Positions 22,884-35,374 of a stretch of DNA of 64,000 nt are shown one piece after another; the stretch's first letter is position 1; each line of letters begins with the position of its first letter. Source of the DNA: Polytrichum commune. Lineage: Eukaryota; Streptophyta; Polytrichopsida; Polytrichales; Polytrichaceae. The position numbers and the translations under genes are program-made. The DNA is taken from contig OX485805.1 in the NCBI GenBank assembly GCA_950295325.1, forward strand, positions 15,797,501 through 15,861,500, given 5' to 3'. The notes below the pieces were generated by a model that was not told the DNA's origin, did no database searches, and saw nothing but the letters and a program-made list of their open reading frames with translations.

Positions 22884-25538
22884 TATGTCTTCATGACGAT
22901 GTTATAGCTCGCATTCATAGACTTGTGTACAGATGTCGATGCTTCTCCGAAAGACTTGCTCATAGTAGTTATACTGGTTTCGTCGTTTTGTGTTGCAAAA
23001 AGAATTGTAGTGGCTGCTACGATAGTGTGCAATTGTCTCGGTGCGAATCAAGAGTCCAGGTTTGTATCCTTCGTCTTTTTCAAGACATTGAAATAGCAAA
23101 ATTCTACCATGTTCTTTGGCACTACTGAGCTGCGGGACGACCTTATTACATTCTTCTAGAAGTCAGTTGCCACAACCACTATTACCAAGTCGTCAGGATA
23201 CTTCATCTGAATTTAGTACACCCATGTAGGTTTGGAGGCTTATATTGATTCAAAGCGCGGTTTGGCGTGCCCTCTTTGAGAAGCAGCTTGTGGACAGCAA
23301 TGAGCACCTGGTTGTCCCGAAATGTTTTTGAAGGAGCCTTTACAGATGTGAAAAACATATCAGGAACTACAATGTGGTTCCATGCAATAGATCTCCCAAC
23401 ATAAACATCACGAAAACATATCATACTTAGTCCCTCTGCAGAGTACTTAACTAAGTATTGTATTAGTGTCACTTACTATTTGGAGTTACGCAATGCTATC
23501 ACTTTTTACCATCAATGGCATTTTTCTACCAAGTAAAGATGTTAATTTTCTGTAATGTCCAAACAACCAATTCGACCTTTGTTGGTAAGAAAATGAGATA
23601 TGCAATAAATAGTTTTAGCATTGCATAATTCCAAATAGTAAGTGATACTAAATACAATATTCAGTGTAGTACTCACAGCTCGATTACGAAACGCTTGGGG
23701 TTCTTGCCTTCGAAATTGACGAAAGAGCGATATTGCACCTTTACAGGTTACTTTTTACATTCTCATCAACCGTCACTGACATGCTCCCAAGTTGTATAGT
23801 TGCTTAAGGGTGCTCACAAATTGATCCAGTAACCACCGGTTTTTTGTAAGCAATCTGGGACGAAGAGGAATATCTTCCAGTCTCGGCATATTGACTCGTT
23901 ATTAATGAGATGGGGGCAATAGGCAATTTCCCTCCTAGGTACTTCTTGCAAGTCATAACATGTGGAATCGATTCATCACACAGAAATGGCTCTGACAATT
24001 GCCAGAAGTTCCTCCCTGATGGCAATTTGTCAGTTCCCATTTACACAGATTCCAAGACAAGCCAGGATTCCGAGGTCAGTAATAGTAGTCGGAACCTACA
24101 GGTGGAGTTTGTAGTCCCGAGGGAGGCGTCCAGTTTCGATGAAGGGGTGCATGTTTGTGAGCGTGCATATGGTTGGGGTTTCTTCACCAACTGGAGCATT
24201 TCCTTTCGATTTCCCAACAATTGGATTTGTGGAGGGCTGGTGGTCGTTGACCGCGGCTCCTGATTTATTTGTTGGTGATGAGATGGCCCTGGTCACACAA
24301 GCTTAGAGTTTGTGTTTCATACACGTCTTTTTCCTAGTTTGTCTCCTAAGTGCGGCTTGGGGTAACTGGGTGTTCTTTTACTCATCAATGGAATTCTTCG
24401 CCATTTTATTCAAAAATGAGAAAAGAAGAAAACTCATTAATGTCACAACAGGTGCATATAATGACTTTTAGCTCACGTAAACCAAAGATTGCAGAATGAT
24501 TTGTGGCCTTTTGTCACACTTTGGTGGTGATTTCTCACTCTCACAAAGTTCACAATGTTTAAAACAAAATCCAAAAACTAATCAATGAAAATATTTTAGT
24601 TCCATGCTAAAATTCAGTAAGCTGGATCTATGGCTGATCGATCTAGATGTGACTCCCGAGTGCAGAGTACAGGAGTTCTTTGGCATCTTTTTTTTATGAG
24701 ATTCCTTCAAGGTGATCTACAAAACAGTCTGCATTCTTTGAACTTTGTAGAATATTTTCTCAATGACAATTCCATGCGTCAAAAGTCCTCCGTAGCACAA
24801 GAAGAAGCTGTCTGGCAGATGGTAGGTCCTCAAGCCTTCTTGCAAATATAGTGGGGAAAGCCAAGAAATTGTATCGGAAGCCAGACTGCAACTGGCAAGT
24901 AAATGATGTATCTCTCAAATGAGGTAGAGTACAAGGGATTCAGTCTTCCTTTTGGTTCACATAAATCTGGAGGGCTACACCAGAAGTAGTCTCGGACAGT
25001 AACCATTCGGCATTGAAAAAATCTATCTGGGTCTAGATGTACATAGAGAATCTGAGAACAAGCCCCGAGATTAACCTTGCTTGCAAAATTCTATGCTATG
25101 AATTCCTGAACCTTCGAAGGGACATGAATTGCACCGATGAACTGCACTTGTGAAGAACGAACAGGAGCACCTTGGTGGTCAACCAACGGTTGCGAAATTG
25201 GACATCGTTCAACGCTCCTCTGCTACCACCTTGAAGCGGACTTGATGATTCACTTGCATGCGACTGTTGGTTGCCTTTGATGCCGGAACAGCTCTTTCTT
25301 TCACGCCCCTAACATGTCTCTGAATAATCAACAACAACGCATATTGGAGCTGCTGACAATTCGATATTTTGCAATAATAAGGATATTTCTAGAGAAGAAA
25401 TGATCATCATGTTGCAGGATTTTTTGCATGAATCTGCAGCAGTAGTAGTAGTAGTGACGCAGCAGTTGCATTTAATAATCCTGGCGGCGCCCAAGCAACC
25501 AACCAAGCAACCAACCTTCCAAAGAAAGTCTAGCTTCA
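22884..25538. other. Spacer between convergent genes
   Basis: This 2.65-kb stretch holds the 3' flanks of both the OVATE-like gene (from the left) and the WVD2-like gene (from the right). Except for the foldback MITE at 23447-23669, no feature was found. The frame at 23910-24263 has no recognisable domain and is not called. Confidence 0.5.
23447..23669. mobile_element. 'ctacactaaatattg' foldback MITE, 223 bp
   Basis: The two halves are reverse complements for about 50 bp from each end (left AGTATTGTATTAGTGTCACT, right reverse complement ATATTGTATTTAGTATCACT, both continuing TACTATTTGGA). A TAC direct repeat flanks it (23444-23446, 23670-23672). It is closely related to 52628-52855. The ACACTAA motif and a 3-bp duplication suggest CACTA-type mobilisation, but a TA-duplicating origin is not excluded. 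Confidence 0.8.
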
Positions 25539-27866
25539 TCAAGGTGGAGACGACGACGACGACGTTCCTAACCGTCTTGAGAACTCGAGCACAATATCCT
25601 TGACAGATGCGTAATTGGCTGACTGGTTTGGAGAGTTCCTCCGGAGGTGCATTTTTGCAAGCTCCTCGGGCGACCACACCTTACCTTTCTCACTTCCCTG
25701 GTGACTGCCAGGCGAGAGTAATTCGTGCTGGACGATGTACTTCCCATACTCTCCGACCCCATCGGCGTCGATGATGCCGTTCTCACTCACTGTCCTTGAT
25801 CTCGCATTCGCATTCATCATCTCCTCCTCCTCCAAATACCTCTGCATTGCCTCAAAGTCATCGAAATACTCACTGGCCTCCGCCCGGGGGAAGGCTTTGA
25901 TGGGACCTTCCATTGACTCCTGCTGCTGCTGCTGCTGCTGATGCGAATGCTTTTCCCTCGTAATCTCCCTCCCATTCGCCCTGTCCCGGGTGACGGATTT
26001 TCGTAATGGAGCTAAGTCTGCTTTTTGTACATGATTGGGTTTCTTGATAGAAGAAACCCGCCTAGTGGATTGCTGATCAACTCCTGCTGCTGCTGCTTGT
26101 TTAACTTTCGATTGTGATGAGCTTTGGGCCACCTTCTCATGATAACTCAATATGTTGGTATCAATTGTTAGCCTCCGGTTGGAGCTCCGAGCACTGCTAT
26201 GTGGGATTGGAATTGCAATTGGTGTGGGTGTTGGTGGTGGTGTCGGTGCCATTGGCACATGATGTTGATCACCGAAACTCAAGCTATCCCTGCGACGTGA
26301 GGGTGTGAAATTGGGTGACTTTGCACGAGTTGGCGGAGGTTTTCTGATTTCAGGAGGAGGCGGGACAGGCTCTTGGTAGAATCGTGGCACAGGGTTCGCT
26401 TTGTAAGTCAAGCTTTTGCGAAGCTCCCGCAACTGTGACTCCTTCTCCTCCAATGTTCGGGCTTCCATCTGCTTCCTCTCCGCCTCTTTCTGCTTCACCC
26501 GCTCCTCCAGTTGGGTGTAATACTCCCGCCTTCTCTCAGCTCGCTCCTCACACCGAAATGTGAAGCTGCTCGCTTGTGTGGGTGTGGGAGCAGTTCGCAC
26601 TTTCAACGAAGGGTAGCCCTTGCCAGTACTACTACTGTCCTCTTTACTTTGCCGCAACTGCGTGTCTCTCGCATTTGGCCCCCTCCTCACAGGATCCCTA
26701 TCCAGAGTAGTCGTCCCAAAAGTTGTGCTGGGAAATTGGATACTCTTCACTGGAGCCTTCACGGCTTTCAGCGAAGCTGCAATGGTGGGGGTGATGTACC
26801 TCGGAGACCTCGCCATGGGATCGAAGTCAGAACCCATCGTTGCTCCTGATCCAGAGCTCATCATATTGTTTTGATGATGATCCTGCCAGTGGTTCGGAAC
26901 AGGTGACCTCGATCGGTGTGAGTTCATGGAGCTTCGGGGACTTTGAGTTGTAGAGAATACACGGCTGGGTTGATCCTCTCGTCTTCTACTTCGGCCGCCC
27001 GTGTACTTCTCAATTGGATTCTCAGCATATGATCGAGCAAGCCTTTCCTGCTGCTGATCTGGTGTGGAAGCTCCAGAGTGGGGCGCTCCTCTTCCAGAAG
27101 CAGAAGAAGAATTCATGTTGCTTGATGGTTTCCTCCTCGGTGTTGTGGCTGTCGCTTTACCCTGTCCAGTATTCTCCGACGGTTGCTTCCACTGCTCTCC
27201 GGGGTTGCCATTGAGGTTCAAGTACAAATTAGGGCTAGCCTCATAAGACCTTGCAAGCCGCATCTGCTCCGGTGTGGAGGGTGTGGATCGAGCCGGTGCT
27301 CTTGCTGTGGTGGTCCCTGAGAAATTGTTTAATCCTTTCCTTCGAGTCGGTGTTGTGAGCACCTTCCCGGTGCCTGGGTTTTCCTTTGGGAGAACTTTCC
27401 ACAAGTCCTCCCTAGTTTCACCGTCGAGGCTCGTGTACATGTTGGATTTCTCAAACTTGGGAGGCGAGGTTTCAATGTTGCAGGGCACCGACACCATTGT
27501 TTTGAAGGAAGGATTGGAGTCCAACACCTTCATCCTTGGCACTTGTGTTGATACCACATGTTTGTTAACCTCCACCTGGCTTGATGTCTCTTGATCCGGA
27601 TGCTTCACACTATCTGAGTCGGAATCCTCGTCTGGTTGCTCTATATTTTGCGTGGGATTGGCTCTGGGCATTTTTTCTGGGGTCTCGTCTATGGGCTCCG
27701 CACCTGGTTTGAGTAAGTCAAACCCATCGTCACCTTCACCGTCTTCCCGCTGCTGTGAACTTCTTGATTTCGGAGATTCTGCATCTTGGACATCATCCGT
27801 GGGGAGATAGGCTTCCCGATCGTCCGAATGTGGAGCACCCATTGACTGGGTGGCTTCTTGTCCCAT
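25539..27866 (-). CDS. WAVE-DAMPENED2-like protein with TPX2 C-terminal domain, 775 aa
   Basis: A single open frame on the minus strand encodes it. The first ATG is at 27866 (MGQEATQSMG); codons further upstream in the open frame have no ATG. The middle carries the TPX2 family signature: SFTFRCEERAERRREYY, then TQLEERVKQKEAERKQMEAR (the KLEEK-type motif), then RELRKSLTYKANPVPRFYQE and IRKPPPTRAKSPNF. This closely follows plant WVD2/WDL proteins, which bind and bundle cortical microtubules and affect cell and organ twist. The flanks are long, Ser/Pro/Arg-rich and likely disordered, with a Gln run (CAG repeat at about 25919-25942) and a Ser run just before the stop. Plant WDL genes usually have several introns, while this one appears uninterrupted, and it is longer than typical members. 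It is convergent with the OVATE-like gene. Confidence 0.88.
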   Translation of the reverse strand: MGQEATQSMGAPHSDDREAYLPTDDVQDAESPKSRSSQQREDGEGDDGFDLLKPGAEPIDETPEKMPRANPTQNIEQPDEDSDSDSVKHPDQETSSQVEVNKHVVSTQVPRMKVLDSNPSFKTMVSVPCNIETSPPKFEKSNMYTSLDGETREDLWKVLPKENPGTGKVLTTPTRRKGLNNFSGTTTARAPARSTPSTPEQMRLARSYEASPNLYLNLNGNPGEQWKQPSENTGQGKATATTPRRKPSSNMNSSSASGRGAPHSGASTPDQQQERLARSYAENPIEKYTGGRSRRREDQPSRVFSTTQSPRSSMNSHRSRSPVPNHWQDHHQNNMMSSGSGATMGSDFDPMARSPRYITPTIAASLKAVKAPVKSIQFPSTTFGTTTLDRDPVRRGPNARDTQLRQSKEDSSSTGKGYPSLKVRTAPTPTQASSFTFRCEERAERRREYYTQLEERVKQKEAERKQMEARTLEEKESQLRELRKSLTYKANPVPRFYQEPVPPPPEIRKPPPTRAKSPNFTPSRRRDSLSFGDQHHVPMAPTPPPTPTPIAIPIPHSSARSSNRRLTIDTNILSYHEKVAQSSSQSKVKQAAAAGVDQQSTRRVSSIKKPNHVQKADLAPLRKSVTRDRANGREITREKHSHQQQQQQQESMEGPIKAFPRAEASEYFDDFEAMQRYLEEEEMMNANARSRTVSENGIIDADGVGEYGKYIVQHELLSPGSHQGSEKGKVWSPEELAKMHLRRNSPNQSANYASVKDIVLEFSRRLGTSSSSSPP
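25917..25942 (-). repeat. CAG/CTG run coding a polyglutamine tract
   Basis: About eight CTG units on the plus strand read as CAG (Gln) in the WVD2-like gene (HSHQQQQQQQESM). The tract stays in frame and could vary in length between individuals. Confidence 0.85.
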
Positions 27867-27899
27867 GTTTCTAAGATAAATTGTTCCTTTCGGCACTCT

Positions 27900-30000
27900 C
27901 CAATAGGTGTGAGATGCTACCTCAGACTGCTATCACTTAATTAGCGCCGCATATCACCTATGAATCTGCGATGTCATTTCACAGCCAATTTCCTAATAAG
28001 CACCCAAAAATTGATCTCTTGTTTTGTCAAATGTACAGTTTTCACAGTCATTGTCAATCGGATTATCAATCCTCTTGCTCACTCTAATGCAGACCCTGGG
28101 CTGGTAGTAAAAAGCATGGGAGCCTCTCAATTTTACACTCAGACCAACTTGAATGGCATTCGGTGGACATGTCCACTTCCTTGGTCATATGATAACGCTG
28201 AGCAAAATTACCTGCCCGGCATTGTTGGAATTGAATTTTATGTCCCATTCAATGGACACAGATTCGGCCATGATTTCTTCAAAAAGTGCTCTCAAGAATT
28301 CGTAGACCACGTCTATCTTTCATGCAAGACTTGTAGTTTTATTATTTCGACTACCACTCAATAGGCGTCCATAGCAACCTGTATTATGAAACAAACCACC
28401 CAGGCCGGGTTAGCGGTTTGCATTCTAATGTAAGATGTTGGGCCATAGCTAAAAGGATTTTTCAGAACTACAAGTTCATACACATGAAAAGAAAAAGACT
28501 CGGTTAATGTCTCCAATGAGACATGAGTAGCACCGTTTGAGGTACTTGAAATATGAGCTTTTTATTACAGATGTTTGGATGTCATTCTTCAGCGCACACG
28601 GTTGTGGAATGTTCCATTTGCACTTTGAAATTCGACAAGACCGTTGGAGAATTGATGGTATAATATTGAGAAGGATTATGATGCGAGAAGCTCTCTGAGT
28701 ATATGAAGCTTTGACTTCGTCTCTTCAATCTCGACTACAATAAAAATTTGCAAACTGACTTTCGGAAGTCAAGTAGTTTTAAGGACGAATGATACTTACT
28801 TCGAAGGGAAGTTCGTAGCTGGAGTGGCTTTAAACAAGCTCAAACATGAAGATTCCAATAAGCTGTTTCAGCGGATGTAGGGCTACCACGTTGACCTCAG
28901 GAACCAGCAGAAGTAGAGCATCAGGCATCCTGCCTTCTCGCACATATTGTTGCACCGCGCTCAGTAACTTCTATGGTTGGTTCGTCCATTTATTGCAAAG
29001 AGCTGATCATCCGCATCCACAAAGATTTACTCAATATTATGAGACTTAATTAAATCCTGCTTAACTTAAGAAGTTGCAGTGAAACCTACCACACCTTGAA
29101 GGCCAAAAGAGGTCATTTTGCTCATAAAAACACAAGAAAGAGGGAACTTTTGTCCAAGTTATACGTCAAGTCAAGCTTAACTTTGCCTTAGAATATGACT
29201 ATGTACTTCCTCCGACTATGGGGAAGCGATCTCCACTCAGCGGCAGGAGGGTTCAGCAATTCATCGTTTGAAGGCTTCCCGACACACAGAAAATACGGTA
29301 ACAAGAATGCAGATTGCATGAACAAATGTTTCCCAAAAAACCCCAAAAAACAACTATCCGAAACTAACATATCCGATCTTCCTATTTTGCCACGTAATAA
29401 ATGATGGCATTGCAGGTCATCAAGACTTTAGCTTGATTTCCAAGTAGGCTAGTAGAGCAGTGATCGAGAGTAGTGGATCAAACCTCCGCGGTGTAAGCAG
29501 CGGTGGTTGCAGCGAGTTAGATCCCGATCCCAAAATGGCAGGAGTAGTTGAATGTTGGACCTGGAAGCTGATGATCATCAGCGACAGTGTTGATGATGAT
29601 GCATGATCCAATGAAGGTTAAACCAACTCAAACCAAACCAAACCAACCCAACCCGTAATCTGCAATTCATATTAGGTGTAACAAGGTGGGCGACAGACAG
29701 GTTCAGAGCCTGCTGCTGCTGCTGCTGCTAGCCAGCGTGGGTTGCAGGTCCCACGGAAGGGAGAGCTCGGCTGCCCTTACTGCCTCGCACCCCCTCCTCT
29801 CGATTGCTGTTTTGGGCCGTTGCACTGCCTCGGCTGTGTTCTCTTTTGTGCCGGTCAGGAGGAGCCCCTGCGCTTCGCTCGGATCCACCCACGAGCCTCC
29901 CCGCCCAACCCTCTTTCAGGCCCACTCCCCCGGGAACCAAGCCCAAGCTCAGTGGGCCCTCAAGGTTGCCCCAATCCTTGTGTGTAAGAATCTAGAAGCA
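27900..30000 (-). promoter_or_regulatory. Upstream region of the WVD2-like gene (promoter/leader, boundaries unknown)
   Basis: There is no supported gene here. A GC-rich block with a GCT run (about 29708-29731) and pyrimidine-poor strand bias lies at 29690-29990, which could be a transcribed leader of the minus-strand gene. The 113-codon plus-strand frame there starts with a leucine run coded by the microsatellite and is probably not real. The 134-codon frame at 27960-28364 has no known motif. No TATA box can be assigned with confidence. Confidence 0.3.
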
Positions 30001-30013
30001 GCGCACATGTTTC

Positions 30014-31265
30014 ACTTTCACCAGTGACATAGATCCTAAATACTAGACAGAGGTGAAGACGAGCTTGTGATGATATTTCACTCACTCGGTAATAAGTTAG
30101 TAACTCAGATTTTTTGTGCCAAATTCCTCCATCTGTGCTCGGGAATATTCTCTCTGCATATACAAAGACAGATTTTTGTTGCAAGAAGATGACCTTGTGT
30201 CCTTCGAAACTAACTAACCTGTCATCCTTCCTGACCTTTTGATTATCCTCTTCAAATCTGCGATACCGGTAGCCTGAGAAGGTGATTTTGGTTGATCACC
30301 AGGGTATTAATCAATTAGAACTTGGTGGTTGCTAAATCACTTGAGCACCTCTGTCCGAGATAGTGTTAAGTAGATGTTCCTCTTTCATCGGTGGTACCAT
30401 CTACACATATTCTAGATATTAAACAGAGGCGATAAGTGTCAAGGTTCTTGTGTTTCACTCCCTCGGTAATAGTAACTCAGATTTTCTTTGCAATTTTCTC
30501 CATCTGTTCTCGTGAAGATTTTCTCTGCATACACAGTTTTCGTTTTGCTAGAAGACCTCGTGTCCTTCGAAACTCCACTGATAACTTATGTGCAATTAGG
30601 TCGTCTTTGCGGATAGGTTGCCTCTTTACCCATGCAAATTGCCTTGGGCCAAAATCAGATCACAAAAACATATAACTCTGTATACTCATCCGTATAGCAA
30701 ACACGGTAAATAAACAAATCCTGTATATGTAACTGTGGTAATATTAATATTAAATAGTCTGGAATGTCAATAAATTAGCAAGGGGAAACCCCAATTGTAC
30801 TTCAGTTGTCATCCTTCCTGACCTTTTGATCATCCTCAAATCTGTGATAAGTTACCTGTATCCTGAGAAGGTGGTTTCAGTTGTTCACCATGGAGTCAGT
30901 CAATTGGAGCTTGGCGGTTGCTATATATCACATACGCACCTCTCTGTTCCAGATCTACGATTTTGATGGAGGTGACACTTTCACCATTGGTGTCATCTAC
31001 ATGAGTTCTAGATACTGTTGGGGGTGATGAGCTCAAGGGACCTTGTGTTTCACTCACTCAGTAATAACTCAAAACTTATGTACCAAAATCCCTTCATCAA
31101 GTCGAAACTATTCACTCTCCCCATATTTACACATAAATTTCGTGACGATTGGGAAGCTACACACTTAGTTTAGTTCGTGCACAGAAACATGCTTCGTGTC
31201 ATTCGAAACTAAACTGTCATCCTTGAGTCACCAAGTTTTGATCATCTTCAAATTTGTGATGCCTA
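30014..31265. repeat. Three diverged tandem units of about 370-450 bp
   Basis: The units start near 30014, 30383 and 30978. Each repeats the same order of phrases: 'tttcac/tc..ggtg..catc', 'tctagatact', 'gtgtttcactc.ctcggtaata', 'gaagaccttgtgtccttcgaaact', 'tgtcatccttcctgaccttttgat'. The middle unit carries about 225 bp of unrelated sequence at about 30585-30805. No ORF runs through the units. Confidence 0.75.
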
Positions 31266-31269
31266 CTTA

Positions 31270-34200
31270 ACTAATTGCCGCTCACTTGAAAAGATGACAG
31301 ATGCCATTCACTGTGGAATCATCAGTCAAGTGCGTGGTGGCAGCTGACTCAGATCTTCAGCACAACTCACGGCTACAATTCTTCCTCAAACCTCTTATAT
31401 TATTTACTCAAGATACCTACTGTGGCTTTCAACTTTGGGCATGCATTTGTATTTTTTTGAAATTTGGAGCTTGATGCCAAAGACATTCATTCACAAAGAT
31501 TTTAGATTTTAAGCTTGTGAGCCTTCACTTCATGATTCATGCCCCAATCACACCAAACTTTCCATCTGGTTCCAGCCATGAAATACATGTTGGTCCACCA
31601 CTTTTCACACTATTATAATTGGAGATATTGATGCATGATGGCAAAAGTGGTTGGTGTGATCAACCCCTCGTGTTGTTATGTGTTGAACTTCATGACAATT
31701 GTGCTCAAGAGTTTGAGGGTTTTGAAAGTCAATTGTTTAAAGGTCCAAGAGGTCCACTATTAGGGTTCATGTAAGCTGAAGGTGAAAATGTTGGGAATAG
31801 CCTTGGAAATCCATTGTTCAATCTTTTATATTTAAAAAAGGAGTTGATAACCCTTTTGACTTGGGGATGTTTTTTAAAACCTAATTTGACCTTGAAATTA
31901 GTACCAGAGACCACAAATTACTCTACACCGTTTATAGTATTTAGCATCACATGCGTAATAATGTCACTTACCTTGTTTTGAGGCGTACACTAGGTTAGTC
32001 CGATGATTGACAAGTTCACCATAAGTGTTGCCTCATGACAGTTAGTGTTCAAGTACGCTTATTAATATCTTGGCATGAGTATGTTCAATAGTGTTAACTT
32101 ACGAGGTGCCTATGTTACACAATGATTTACACAAATGACACATGTCATTAGTATGCTCAAGAATATATTCCTCTTGCATACTAAATGTAAACACACGACA
32201 CTTGCCATTAGTACGCTAAAAAATAGTTTCCCCTTGCGTACTAAAATGCAAGACTATCATCTAAAGTATCCCAATGTACTACTCTAAAGACCATAATGTA
32301 AACGATTTTTCACTTAAAAAAGCTATGTTGACAAGTGGAGTCATATTGGCAATTGGCGGGAATGACAGTTTGAGACCCCAAGGCATTCAGTTTAGGCCCT
32401 TTGCAAATAGTGTACATGCGCACCATATACCATAAATGGTGTAGTGTAATAATGTCCATAGGTTGGCTTAAGTGAGTATTATAAGCACTAAAAGCTCTGT
32501 TAGTAACTAATGTCAAATCACTTCTGAAATTTAGAATCCAATATATAATACATACATAGTTTGTACAATAGTCTGTTTGTACACATATTCTCTAAACTTA
32601 TCCATAACGCATTTTGAAATCAAATATGTTGGTTTTAATTTCCTAAAATCAAGCCCGGTTTGTTGCGACTTTAAAAGTCTAAGATATTACGAATGTCTAT
32701 ATATATGTACTGGGTGTACTCAGTCTACAGTATGACAAATTCTCTAATGGATCATGGTTTTGACAAGGTGTGAGGGCTCAGAGCCTCGATGGGCTTCATG
32801 AAATCTTAGTAAACTCTTCCATCGTGAATGAGGGGGCTTAAGCAAAACAAGCCTGCTATTTCCAATGACTCGCTTAGACCCAAATATACATATTCATGGG
32901 GTGGTGTCTTTTTTGGAAACAAATAAGGTAGAAATAGTAAATATAAGCTGTAGAATAGCCCTTTGCATTTTCGACGTCACAATGGATGAGTTTAATACCT
33001 AGATACCCACAATTCATGAAGCTTTATCCAAGGGTAAAGTTTAATGGTAGTTTATGTGGGGAACATTTCATCATTTAAGTCTAATGGGAATTTTAATTTA
33101 TAGATGAGTTGACCCCAATTTGATTGAATTAACAACCTTGGGAGGGCAAGAAACCTGAATAATTGTATGTGAGTGAAATCTCATCCATCCAACAATGCAC
33201 CTAAAATAGTAGATGGTTTGGAGGTTCTTTTAGATGATTTGATACTGAAATTAGTTTCAAAGACCCCAAATTAGTTTAGGACAACAACAATGAAATTAAT
33301 CAATCACAAATTTATAGGGGGTGGGATTTTAGCATGCACGGATGAAAGGTATGCTCACACATAACAATACTCTCTCCCCTTGGGAGAAATAGGTTTTTAG
33401 TGCAATATTGTGGTATATACACTGAATTTTTGATTCAATGTGGCTTCAAAATTGGTATGGCATGCTTGACATTAAGGTATGTGCATGCTAAGCAAATAAT
33501 TTTTCATATTTTCCAACTTCTACTAATCATATATATGCAATGAAGGTGTGTTGCATTATCAAAATCAATGATGAAGGATCATCAAAGATAAGATTGAAAA
33601 TTGGACCTCCCTTGGTTCAATGTAGTATTTAAGAAAATATGAACATTTTTTTAAAAAAAATACGGACTTTTTGGTTGCTTCAATTCTATGGGCAGATCTA
33701 TCAATACACTTCTAATATACCTACATTTTATGGGAAATATGTGAATCCTTAGCGATTACTTGATTGTTATGCTAAGATGTGATGGGAAAACCCAACTACA
33801 TATTTTTTGATGTTAAATCTACATAAATAAATGTTGAATAGTGAAAATAAAACCAAAACAACCTCTATAATACTATCATAATCAACTTTGCACATTCTAT
33901 CAGAGGATCTTACCATACAATCCTATCGTAAGATCCTATGATAGGATTCAACATGCTATAATTATGGACTTGGACTTAGTCCAATTTCACTTAGATATTA
34001 CATTTTAGTTATGATCATCAAAAGTGCATGTGTATTGATTCTTATATGAAGATTACCTAGGTGCCAACCCCGTCCCCAGTTGTGTTGCTATTGAGTCTTC
34101 AATGGATGATTTAGAGCATGTAGTCCAATCCCTTTTAAACACATGTCTTGTTGGGTTTCATTCTTATATCTATTCTAACCACACACCACTCAAAATATAC

Positions 34201-35080
34201 GTATTCAAGTAAAATAAATACTCAAGTAAGATCTAGTGCATACCTTAGATTGGCCTTTGTGACTTTTCATGCAACACCAAGTGTCAAGTCTAGGGACATG
34301 GAATGTGGGCCTTGAATACAAACTTTATCTTTTTGGGTAGGCATCACTTTCTTAGGGATGGATGTAGAGTATGTTAGAGAGCCAAGCGTGGGGGGGGGGG
34401 GTGCTCCCATGGGTACATAGTTCTCAATGGAGCTAGCCACCCCCCAAGCCTTGCTCTTTTGCTTTAGGTAAAATTATTAGGTGGGAGATGTTAATAAGAT
34501 GGGAAGTGGATCAAATGATTTGACATGTGCAAGTCTTTGTGGTGCATGGAACAAGGGTTTGAATCCCTAGCTCGACATCTTTTCGCAATTCACATTTTTT
34601 TTATTAAAGTGTGCCGACTTTCACACTTAGTTCCATTTGAGCATTAGCTTTCATTGGGAATGCTTGAAATCAAGGATAAAATGTGGACGTCATCTCAAAG
34701 CTTGTTTGGGATGCTACTTAATCATGGATGATATCCACAAATCGAACCATTTTTGGGGCACAACGGGCTACCCAAACTAAGAGTAAATCAATCTTAGCCT
34801 ACATCTAGATCTACCGGCCTGGATCCCATACCCGTCTTTGCATGAAGCTCCATTCGGTAGGAGCCAGGGACTTGGGGTGATGCCCTTACATTGCATCCTA
34901 TATGGTGGGATCCACATACATGTGTGTACAATATCATGAGCCCCTTGGCCATAAGTATAATATCAAGAAAACACAAATGATAGAAAAACATGACATCTCA
35001 AAACATGAGCATGTATGATTGTCGTTGAAATGGTCACAACTGAAGTTGATTTTTCTTGGAATAAAGTTGATCAATGCAAT
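31270..35080. other. AT-rich intergenic stretch without recognised gene
   Basis: The small repeat at 31538-31669 is called separately. A 60-bp imperfect duplication lies at about 32145-32268 and a 30-bp palindrome (AATCCTATC...GATAGGATT) at about 33919-33948. A tRNA B-box-like GGGTTTGAATCCC near 34554 might mark a SINE fragment, but no partner box was found. A poly-G run occurs at 34391-34401. No coding frame is supported. Confidence 0.5.
31538..31669. mobile_element. Small repeat 'atcacaccaaac', copy 2 (132 bp)
   Basis: This stretch aligns with 10384-10538 over its full length, starting CATGCCCCAATCACACCAAA and ending TTGGTGTGATCAACCCCTC. The inner parts of the two ends are inverted (ATCACACCAAAC / GGTTGGTGTGAT). 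It is non-coding. Confidence 0.7.
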
Positions 35081-35083
35081 GTG

Positions 35084-35260
35084 CTACATTGAATATTGTA
35101 TTTAGTGTCATATGGTGTTTAATGTCACTGTGGTAGCTTCCTAATGACACTTCTTAGGAATAAATTTACAAGTATTGTCCAAATTGTTTTACAAGGAATG
35201 ACAAGTAACATTGGGTTTACATTTAGTGTTGGTGACACTAAATACAATATTTTAGTGTAG
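35084..35260. mobile_element. 'ctacactaaatattg' foldback MITE, 177 bp
   Basis: The left end CTACATTGAATATTGTATTT and the reverse complement of the right end CTACACTAAAATATTGTATT pair over about 27 bp. The interior has further 'tttagtgt' motifs. It belongs to the same family as 23447-23669 and 52628-52855. No flanking duplication could be resolved. Confidence 0.7.
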
Positions 35261-35374
35261 TTTTCGGGGAAAAAAAGAAATTAAAGAAGTGGCAATTTGA
35301 GGGGCTTTGATTTGCAATGTCACACAAATATTGTGAACGAGATTGTTTGTAAGATATGTGATTGAGCGACAGGT

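Noticed and set aside
23910-24263. 117-codon frame between the convergent genes
   Set aside because: It has no recognisable family features, and an equally long frame lies on the opposite strand.
27960-28364. 134-codon plus-strand frame upstream of the WVD2-like gene
   Set aside because: It has no motif, domain or splice context, and it lies in the expected promoter of the minus-strand gene.
29686-30027. 113-codon frame with a signal-peptide-like leucine run
   Set aside because: The leucines come from a GCT/CTG microsatellite, the other frames are equally open in this GC-rich block, and no family signature is seen.
34540-34580. tRNA B-box-like string (gggtttgaatccc)
   Set aside because: There is no A-box upstream at tRNA spacing. 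At most it is a SINE fragment, and no second copy was found in the window.
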